Of a stretch of DNA of 13,931 nt, positions 8,421 through 13,931 are shown in pieces. The stretch covers positions 1-13,931 of the forward strand of contig CAZOYP010000067.1 in assembly GCA_964584125.1 (NCBI GenBank). Reading direction: 5' to 3'. This DNA comes from Nitromaritima sp964584125 (GTDB taxonomy: Bacteria > Nitrospinota > Nitrospinia > Nitrospinales > VA-1). How positions within the stretch are numbered: position 1 is the stretch's first letter; every line of letters starts with the position of its first letter. The notes beneath the pieces were generated by a model. The model worked only from the letters and a program-made list of their open reading frames with translations. It ran no database searches and was not told the origin of the DNA. The translations under genes were made by a program, and so were the position numbers.

Positions 8421-9470
8421 TTAAAATGGACCTTTAAATTTTCTTTCATAGCTGTAAAACTCTTCGTTGGTCAATTCTGCGGATTTAAGATTTAATATTT
8501 TTTCCACCAATCGAATAATATCAATTGAATTTGAATAAAACTTGTTTTCAAGAGGTCGTGTGGTAGGGCAGGGTGTGGGGCTAAACCCTAGTCTTGCAAC
8601 AGGGGCTTGAAGTTCGTTAAAGCAATGCTCTGAAACTTTTGCGGCTACCTCCGCGCTAAACCCACAGTAAAGCCAATCATAATCTGCGACGATACAATAC
8701 TTCGTTTTATTTACAGAATCGAAGATCATCTCATAATCGAGTGGAGCTATTGTGCGCGGGTCGATTATTTCCATATATATTCCATGGTATTTCTCCAAAA
8801 CTTCCGCGGCTCGCATAGCCTCAACATTCATCCAGGAAATTGCAACTATGGTTAAGTTATTCCCTTTTCTCAATAAATGGGCTTTACCTAATGGTAGCAA
8901 AGCTTCTGAATTTACATCAACCTCATCGATAATATCATATAGCCATCGATGCTCCAGAAAGATGACCGGATTGTCGTCGCGGATAGCGGTTGCCAGAAGT
9001 CCCTTGGCATCATTAGGCGTAGTAGGCATAACTACCTTCAATCCAGGTATATGAGCAAAAAAAGAATGTAGGCTCTTGCTGTGTTGCGCCGATTGCCCCC
9101 ACCCTCGTCCTATAATGGCACGAATGACAAGTGGTATTTTCAATTGGCCTCCTGTCATATAATGAAAGTTAGAAATCATATTGACTATCTGGTTCATAGC
9201 TAGCATTAAGAAATCAGCTCGTATGTGAATATGAATTGGGCGCATCCCATTAATTGCGGAACCAAGTGCAAAGCCAGTCATAGCATCTTCTGCTAAAGGA
9301 GTTCCAAAGCATCTTTCAGAACCAAATTTTTCAACCAAACCTGTGGTACTTCCAAAAATTCGTTTATGGTCAGACACATCCAATCCATAAACAAAAACAT
9401 TTGAATCTCGGTCCATTTCCTGGACCATGGCTAAATTGAGGGCATCTCGGTAGCTTAGGTTTTTAATCAT
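8421..9470 (-). CDS. Thiamine-diphosphate E1 beta subunit, sugar-cluster type
   Basis: A 349-residue homologue of the beta subunit of 2-oxoacid dehydrogenase E1, with the transketolase pyrimidine-binding domain first and the C-terminal transketolase domain after it. Glu61 (GTPLAED) matches the glutamate that activates thiamine diphosphate. Other family stretches are GRGWGQSAQHSKS, HIPGLKVVMPTTPNDAKGLL and NPVIFLEHRWLY. Two usual positions differ from metabolic E1 beta: GLDV (29-32) replaces GEDV, and HIHIRADF replaces the common EIQFxDF. The ATG (9468-9470) overlaps the alpha stop codon as ATGA, so the subunits are translationally coupled, and the partners should form a heterotetramer. No lipoyl E2 or E3 gene is nearby. 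The position inside a deoxysugar operon suggests acyl transfer to a sugar ketone rather than acyl-CoA production. Confidence 0.9.
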   Translation of the reverse strand: MIKNLSYRDALNLAMVQEMDRDSNVFVYGLDVSDHKRIFGSTTGLVEKFGSERCFGTPLAEDAMTGFALGSAINGMRPIHIHIRADFLMLAMNQIVNMISNFHYMTGGQLKIPLVIRAIIGRGWGQSAQHSKSLHSFFAHIPGLKVVMPTTPNDAKGLLATAIRDDNPVIFLEHRWLYDIIDEVDVNSEALLPLGKAHLLRKGNNLTIVAISWMNVEAMRAAEVLEKYHGIYMEIIDPRTIAPLDYEMIFDSVNKTKYCIVADYDWLYCGFSAEVAAKVSEHCFNELQAPVARLGFSPTPCPTTRPLENKFYSNSIDIIRLVEKILNLKSAELTNEEFYSYERKFKGPF

Positions 9471-10423
9471 ACTAAGATATTCTGATACAAATCAGTATCG
9501 GGGGGGAAGGGTGCTTGGCTAGCTTGAAGAATACTTTTTTCAATTTGCTCAATAATTTTTTGTTCTATTTTTATTATATAACTCTCGTGATGACCGTTTT
9601 CTAGTAATTTTTTTCGTTGAAGGGAAATCGGATCAATTGCTTGCCAACGTTTAAATTCATCTTTTGAACGATAACCAAAATGAAAATCTTCGTTTATTCC
9701 TACATGTTCGAAATACCGATAGTATTTGAAGTGAAAAAAAACTGGCCCACCTTTTTCTAAGCTATGAGTGATTCCTTGAGCTGTTAGAGCGGCGATTTTT
9801 TCAGGATCAGTTGATTCACTTTGAATAACATGACAGTCGAACCGATCAACAATATCTGTGATGGATCTGTATCCGTGCCTTTCAGAGCTTTTGGAGTGTA
9901 TTGCAAGATTGTTGTCTTCGCAAACGAATAGAAGCGGAATTTTTTTAAGACATGCAAAGTTTAGGCTTTCCCAGAAAACGCCTTCATCAATTGCACCATC
10001 CCCAAAAAAAACTGCAGTGAGACGTCCATTTTTATTTTGCTTATTTACAAAAGCACAGCCAAGAGCAAGTGGAATGGTTGTACCAACAATTGCTGAGGAA
10101 CCCATGAAGCCACTTTTGGGTGCGCAAAGATGCATTGAACCAGCTTTGCCTCGAAATTCTCCAGTCATTCGGCCGAACAATTCTCCAAAGAAACGATCTG
10201 TATTTCCACTTTTGGCCAGATATATACCATGATTTCGGTAGGTACCAAAAACTTGATCATTTGATTTCAATTCATGAATGACACCTGTAACAATAGCCTC
10301 TTGCCCGATACATAAATGAACAGGAGTTTTTAGCTGATCGTTGGGATAATGAACTCGAATTTTCTCTTCAGACATCCGAATTAAATACATGGTCTTATAT
10401 AATTCAGTATTTCGATCCTTCAT
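9467..10423 (-). CDS. Thiamine-diphosphate E1 alpha subunit, sugar-cluster type
   Basis: A 318-residue E1 alpha homologue. The thiamine-diphosphate motif is complete: GDG at 141-143 and EDNN ending at 172. Further family marks are HLCIGQEA (36-43), GTYRNHG (60-66), GSMH (95-98) and GSSAIVGTTIPLALG (108-122). With the beta subunit it should decarboxylate a 2-oxoacid, probably pyruvate, to a hydroxyethyl-thiamine intermediate. I chose the ATG at 10421-10423 because GGTGA lies five bases upstream; in-frame TTG (10435) and GTG (10432) codons would add only a few residues. It follows the GMD-like gene by 33 bases. A metabolic pyruvate or acetoin dehydrogenase is the alternative, but the missing E2 and E3 genes and the sugar neighbours argue against it. 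Confidence 0.9.
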   Translation of the reverse strand: MKDRNTELYKTMYLIRMSEEKIRVHYPNDQLKTPVHLCIGQEAIVTGVIHELKSNDQVFGTYRNHGIYLAKSGNTDRFFGELFGRMTGEFRGKAGSMHLCAPKSGFMGSSAIVGTTIPLALGCAFVNKQNKNGRLTAVFFGDGAIDEGVFWESLNFACLKKIPLLFVCEDNNLAIHSKSSERHGYRSITDIVDRFDCHVIQSESTDPEKIAALTAQGITHSLEKGGPVFFHFKYYRYFEHVGINEDFHFGYRSKDEFKRWQAIDPISLQRKKLLENGHHESYIIKIEQKIIEQIEKSILQASQAPFPPDTDLYQNILV

Positions 10424-10456
10424 ATAAGTCACCAACTTTATAAACTATTTTTTAGA

Positions 10457-11446
10457 TTAAACCAGAGACCGGAGTCGGACTTCTTCGTCGGCTTTTTTTC
10501 TCCAGTATTCCAATAAATGCGCCATACTTTCTTCAAAGTCGTATTGTGGTTCCCATCCTGTTTCTTTATAAAATTTTTCTATACATGGAATTTGCAAAGT
10601 CACATCAGCGGGTCTTAGTAAGTTGGGGTCGCAACGTGTTTTAACAGAAACGCTACTCAATGCAATTAATCGATCAAGAAAATCGCCTACTTTTACTGCA
10701 ATAGTTCCTCCGATATTATAAGCCTCTCCGGGTTGGCAGTGAAGGATAGCTAGCCAATAAGCTCGCATAGCATCTCGCATATCAATAATTGTTCGAACCG
10801 ACTCAAGGTTACCATGAGTCAATTCTTTTTGAAGATCGCGTTCAATCCAAGCTACTTGCCTTGCAAAGGAACTCGCAAAAAGGTCTGAACGACGGGGATT
10901 TAGATAAGTGAACATACGGGTACGAATTATTCGCATTTGATAACTAGTAAAATAACTCCAACCTAAAAGGTCTTGAGTAGCTTTTGAGACGGCATATGGG
11001 CTTGCAGGCTTTAATGGTGCAATTTCCTTGATAGGTACATCCTTCGAATCTATTTGACCATAAACTTCTGAAGTGCTGCAAAGCTGAATTATTGGATCAA
11101 GGTGAGTCGCCCTTATAGCTTCAAATAGGTTGCATGTGCCTAGGATATTATTGCTTAAAAAAGTGTTGGGAGTTTGGAAAGAGGCACGCACGTTGGCGAA
11201 AGCGGCCAAATGAAATATGGCATCTGGTCGGACTTTATCTAATATTGAAAGTACTGATCCAAAATCCATTAAATCAGCTTCATGCCTATCTATTTTATTT
11301 ATAATGGCTTCTAAATTGAGACGAGTGCTCCTAGAATAGGCAAGACCATGAATTTCTACTTCGGGGTGGTTATTGGCTACATATTCGGCAAGGTAACTAC
11401 CCCCAGATCCAGCAACTCCTGTTATTAGTATTTTTTTTATTTTCAC
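10457..11446 (-). CDS. GDP-sugar 4,6-dehydratase-like SDR (GMD/DmhA-like)
   Basis: A 329-residue extended SDR that resembles GDP-mannose 4,6-dehydratase. It has GVAGSGGSY (GxxGxxG at 10-16), RPDAIFHLAAFANV (73-86), the catalytic CSTSEVYG with Thr125, Ser126 and Glu127, and SPYAVSK with Tyr151 and Lys155. The later LNPRRSDLFASSFARQ and HGNLESVRTIIDMRD stretches match the GMD substrate-binding half. GMD-type enzymes turn GDP-mannose into GDP-4-keto-6-deoxymannose; DmhA does the equivalent on GDP-manno-heptose. The operon's hddA and hddC favour the heptose substrate, but the sequence alone does not decide. The start is GTG (11444-11446) with no ATG close by and only a weak ribosome binding site. 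A 99-base gap separates it from hddA, with no convincing promoter or terminator. Confidence 0.85.
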   Translation of the reverse strand: MKIKKILITGVAGSGGSYLAEYVANNHPEVEIHGLAYSRSTRLNLEAIINKIDRHEADLMDFGSVLSILDKVRPDAIFHLAAFANVRASFQTPNTFLSNNILGTCNLFEAIRATHLDPIIQLCSTSEVYGQIDSKDVPIKEIAPLKPASPYAVSKATQDLLGWSYFTSYQMRIIRTRMFTYLNPRRSDLFASSFARQVAWIERDLQKELTHGNLESVRTIIDMRDAMRAYWLAILHCQPGEAYNIGGTIAVKVGDFLDRLIALSSVSVKTRCDPNLLRPADVTLQIPCIEKFYKETGWEPQYDFEESMAHLLEYWRKKADEEVRLRSLV

Positions 11447-11545
11447 TAGATTTTGTAGATTATGATTTTTTTAATTATGCATTAAGATTGTTGAATAAAA
11501 ACTTTGAACATTAGTTTTAAGATTTAAATGCTTTATTCAGCGACC

Positions 11546-12544
11546 TTATTTAAATCCGTTAGGTTCATAAACCACAATTTTACTACCTATATTCTCGAAG
11601 CGAAATGCAACATGAACAAGACCTTGGAGGTGGTCGCGAATTTTTTTATGATTTTTTGGTTCAGCAAAAAACAGTATAAAGCCACCTCCGCCAGCTCCAA
11701 GAATTTTGCCTCCTATGGCACCAGCTTTGATTCCAGTCTCATAAATCTCATCTATTTTTGGAGTTGAAACTTTAGCCGATAAGCTGCGTTTCAACTTCCA
11801 TGATTCATGCATTAACTTACCCAAATCTATAATTGGCGTTGAGGGGTTTTGCAATATAGACATCCCTTCATCCACCATTTCTTTTATCTTGTTAAGTTCC
11901 TTAAAATGATTTGTGAAGTTAGATACTTTTTCGCGGGCAATATCTGAAGAAAATCGTGAAAGGCCGGTGAAAAAAAGTAACATGTGGCTTTGCAGTTTTT
12001 CTACTATTTCTTTATTAATGATTGCCGGTGAGATATTAAAAGAGTCATCAGGGTGAAAGTCAATTCTATTAAAGCCACCAAATGCTGCTAAAATCTGGTC
12101 CTGATTTCCGACAGTTTCGCTTAAAACTTCCTGCTCTATATAAATTGCCTGTTTAGCTAAATCTTGTTTCGATATTTGGAGGCCTTTAAGTGCATTAAGC
12201 ACATTTATTAGGCCGACAGTGAATGAAGAACTTGAACCAAGACCAGATCGAGCGGGTAGGTCAGCATCGTGATGAATTTCAAGCCCGGCACTTATGCTTA
12301 GGTTAGAAAGAACCGCTCGGACAACTGGATGTTGGATTTCCTCAACCGTCTTTACTGATTCAATTTTGGAATAAACAATTCGATGTTTGTGGTCAAAAAA
12401 GGGTGGTAGGTATCGACAGCTAATATAACAATATTTATCAATGGTAGTAGCCAGAACACTACCTCCGTTTTCATGGAACCACTCTGGGTAATCGGTCCCA
12501 CCACCAAAAAGGGAAACTCTAAATGGAGTTTTGCTAATGATCAT
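11546..12544 (-). CDS. hddA: D-glycero-D-manno-heptose 7-phosphate kinase (HddA-like GHMP kinase)
   Basis: A 332-residue GHMP-family kinase. The N-terminal substrate segment reads TPFRVSLFGGGTDYPEW (6-22). The ATP-binding loop LPARSGLGSSSS is at 96-107, and the third GHMP motif ILGAGGGGF is near the C-terminus (about 286-294). This pattern is that of HddA, which phosphorylates D-glycero-D-manno-heptose 7-phosphate at C1 to give the alpha-1,7-bisphosphate, the first committed step to GDP-heptose. A GHMP fucokinase-like role is less likely. The ATG (12542-12544) directly follows the TGA of the upstream SDR with no intervening base, and no Shine-Dalgarno is seen, so translation is probably coupled. 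The isomerase (GmhA) and phosphatase (GmhB) needed before and after this step are not in the window. Confidence 0.85.
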   Translation of the reverse strand: MIISKTPFRVSLFGGGTDYPEWFHENGGSVLATTIDKYCYISCRYLPPFFDHKHRIVYSKIESVKTVEEIQHPVVRAVLSNLSISAGLEIHHDADLPARSGLGSSSSFTVGLINVLNALKGLQISKQDLAKQAIYIEQEVLSETVGNQDQILAAFGGFNRIDFHPDDSFNISPAIINKEIVEKLQSHMLLFFTGLSRFSSDIAREKVSNFTNHFKELNKIKEMVDEGMSILQNPSTPIIDLGKLMHESWKLKRSLSAKVSTPKIDEIYETGIKAGAIGGKILGAGGGGFILFFAEPKNHKKIRDHLQGLVHVAFRFENIGSKIVVYEPNGFK

Positions 12545-13504
12545 TCAATTAATAAGTATATTAGATTTGTACCAATCTAGGGTTTTTTGGATACCTTTTT
12601 TAAGGGACACTTTTGGTTGCCATCCGAATAAATCTTTAGCCTTTGTACAATCCAGAGCTAACTTCGTATTTATACTTGGTTTAGATTTGTCGTAAGTCAG
12701 CCTAATGCTTTTTTCTGCGGTTTCAATTATTTTAGTGGTTAAATTAATAACAGAAATAGAAGATCCATATCCAATATTTACTAGACAAAAAGGCGAACTT
12801 TGTTTTTCAATTGCTAATTTTACAAAATCGACCAGGTCCGTTACATAAAGTAAATCTCTTTCTTCCGAACCATCACCCCATAAAGTTATTTCACCATTTT
12901 TGCAGTTTAGAACCTTGTTTATGGTAGCTCCGAAAACATGGGAGCTCTCAAGATCGAACTTGTCATAAGGGCCATAAATGTTCGAGTGCCGGATTACTGT
13001 ATATTTAGTAGGTCCCATATCAGAAAAAAACTCAGCCATTTTTTCAAGGTAAACTTTGGTCCAAGCGGCACCAAAGTAATTTCGGTGTATATCTGTATCG
13101 GCCTTAAAAGCTGTTTCCTTTAAAGGGATTGGACTCGAGGGATACATAATACTACAGCTGAAAAATATAAAGTGCGAAACATTTGCTTCTTGGGCGGCTT
13201 GAAAAAGTAAAGAGTTCATGATGACATTATCTGTCACGTGGGTATGGGGTCTATTTACAATATCTTTGACTCCTGAAGTGGTGGCAGCAGCTTGAATTAT
13301 TATGTCGACACCCTTGAGGATTCTTTTAATATCGTCTGGTTGAGTTAAGTCTGCTTGAACCCACTTTAAATCATTCTCATTAAATGGTACACGCTTATGA
13401 CAGATGGCGATTACTTCCCACTGTGAGTTATCTGAAATATTTTCGAGTATGTTTCTCCCTATAAATCCAGTTGCTCCACATATAAGAACTTTTTTTTTAG
13501 ACAT
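12545..13504 (-). CDS. Extended SDR (GDP-fucose-synthase-like) lacking the usual YxxxK tyrosine
   Basis: A 319-residue extended SDR starting at MSKKKVLICGATGFIG, with GxxGxxG at residues 10-16. I chose the ATG at 13502-13504 because the Rossmann strand begins right after it; a longer frame reaching 13573 would put 23 unrelated residues in front and run deep into the upstream gene. The ATG overlaps the upstream stop codon by 8 bases. The substrate half (HSNIYGPYDKFDLESSHVFG) resembles GDP-fucose synthase. In the active site, however, the region reads NYFGAAWTK: Lys150 is present, but the residue four before it is Ala146, and the nearest tyrosine is Tyr143. Ser116 and Ser118 could be the catalytic serine. 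It may be a reductase or epimerase with a shifted tyrosine, or a member with altered chemistry. The sugar substrate is unknown. Confidence 0.83.
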   Translation of the reverse strand: MSKKKVLICGATGFIGRNILENISDNSQWEVIAICHKRVPFNENDLKWVQADLTQPDDIKRILKGVDIIIQAAATTSGVKDIVNRPHTHVTDNVIMNSLLFQAAQEANVSHFIFFSCSIMYPSSPIPLKETAFKADTDIHRNYFGAAWTKVYLEKMAEFFSDMGPTKYTVIRHSNIYGPYDKFDLESSHVFGATINKVLNCKNGEITLWGDGSEERDLLYVTDLVDFVKLAIEKQSSPFCLVNIGYGSSISVINLTTKIIETAEKSIRLTYDKSKPSINTKLALDCTKAKDLFGWQPKVSLKKGIQKTLDWYKSNILIN

Positions 13505-13931
13505 GATGCTCTTTAAGGTATTTAATAAGATTATCTTCTGAACTAGCTTTGAAGGCCGGAAAAGTGGAAGCAATTTTTGTATTATCTATATTTCCGGCGT
13601 TGTAAAAACCCTCACCAAATTGGATATTTTTTTCTAATATTTTGGCAACGTTCTCCAAGGTAATATTACTGGAAGACGCTAAGTTAAAAACTCCTTGGAC
13701 ATCATTTTCTATAGCAAATTTAATAAAATTTAAAATGTCTGAATAAATTATGATGTTGTAAGCAGATGTACCAGAAAGTCCTACAGTACAAGGTTCGCTT
13801 TCGATCATTTGCATGAGCGTATTTTTTCTAGAATAAGTTCCTAGTGGAGTTGAGCCTCTTAAGATTAGATAGTTTCTAGCTTCTTCTTTTACGATAGCTT
13901 CTGAAGTGATTTTTGTTGCTGCATAAATACT
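13497..13931 (-). CDS. Extended SDR, C-terminal part (cut by window edge)
   Basis: The frame is open from the right edge to the TAA at 13497-13499, giving 144 residues of a protein whose start lies outside. The visible part begins Ser-Ile-Tyr-Ala-Ala-Thr-Lys, which carries a YxxxK active-site pair as in extended SDRs. It continues with YLILRGSTPLG and a late SDR-like IYSDILNFIKFAIEN segment, then a GVFNLASSSNITLENVAK stretch typical of the nucleotide-sugar-binding half. An internal Met at 13814 is not the start, because the YxxxK motif lies upstream of it. It overlaps the next SDR by 8 bases, which makes two SDRs in tandem at the head of the visible operon. The reaction and substrate cannot be told from the fragment. 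Confidence 0.8.
   Translation of the reverse strand, partial: SIYAATKITSEAIVKEEARNYLILRGSTPLGTYSRKNTLMQMIESEPCTVGLSGTSAYNIIIYSDILNFIKFAIENDVQGVFNLASSSNITLENVAKILEKNIQFGEGFYNAGNIDNTKIASTFPAFKASSEDNLIKYLKEHHV

Noticed and set aside
9858..10232. Plus-strand open frame antisense to E1 alpha
   Set aside because: It mirrors a strongly conserved coding region on the other strand, has no recognisable domain, and no gene-like context; treated as a chance frame.
11447..11545. Promoter or small peptide in the gap between hddA and the GMD-like gene
   Set aside because: AT-rich with a CATAAT hexamer but no -35 box at proper spacing; the only ATG frame is nine codons long.
13505..13573. A 23-residue N-terminal extension of the SDR at 12545-13504
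   Set aside because: The Rossmann strand begins at Met in MSKKKVLICG; the extension would overlap the upstream SDR coding region far more and has no SDR character.

Overview
The window looks like part of a chromosome from a low-GC proteobacterium, most likely an alphaproteobacterium. The clues are the tRNA-Glu body, with its GGCGG-CGAC junction and encoded CCA, and the style of the YdcF-like protein, which ends in the Leu-Phe-Pro-Gly-Pro tail I associate with alphaproteobacterial homologues. The organism call is inference from memory, not a search.

Layout. At the left edge is the 3' part of a tRNA-Glu(UUC) gene (1-49). After a 196-base spacer comes a plus-strand DUF218/YdcF-ElyC-like membrane protein gene (246-1037). 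Everything else is on the minus strand and is probably one long operon, or two sub-operons, running leftwards from beyond the right edge to 1123, convergent with the ydcF-like gene. In transcription order it holds: a cut-off extended SDR (13931-13497), a second extended SDR (13504-12545), an HddA-type heptose-7-phosphate kinase (12544-11546), a GDP-mannose-4,6-dehydratase-like SDR (11446-10457), thiamine-diphosphate E1 alpha and beta subunits (10423-9467 and 9470-8421), a ColD-like PLP 3-dehydratase (8375-7206), an HddC-type heptose-1-phosphate guanylyltransferase (7160-6450) and a third SDR (6425-5487). After a 130-base gap come three membrane genes: a DUF2079 protein (5356-3785), an unrecognised exported/membrane protein (3745-2372) and a Wzx-like flippase (2379-1123).

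How the genes may work together. HddA and HddC point to GDP-D-glycero-D-manno-heptose. The GMD-like SDR would make the 4-keto-6-deoxy sugar and the ColD-like enzyme, with His188 in place of the PLP lysine, would remove the 3-hydroxyl. The E1 alpha/beta pair has no E2 or E3 partner here and could then add a two-carbon unit from pyruvate to the C4 ketone, the chemistry YerE performs in yersiniose synthesis. One or more SDRs would finish the sugar, and the flippase and DUF2079 protein would export or transfer the product. The proposed end product is a GDP-activated, 3,6-dideoxy, C4-branched heptose-derived sugar for a surface polysaccharide. Each family assignment is fairly firm; the joined-up pathway is a hypothesis. 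gmhA, gmhB and conventional glycosyltransferases are not in the window.
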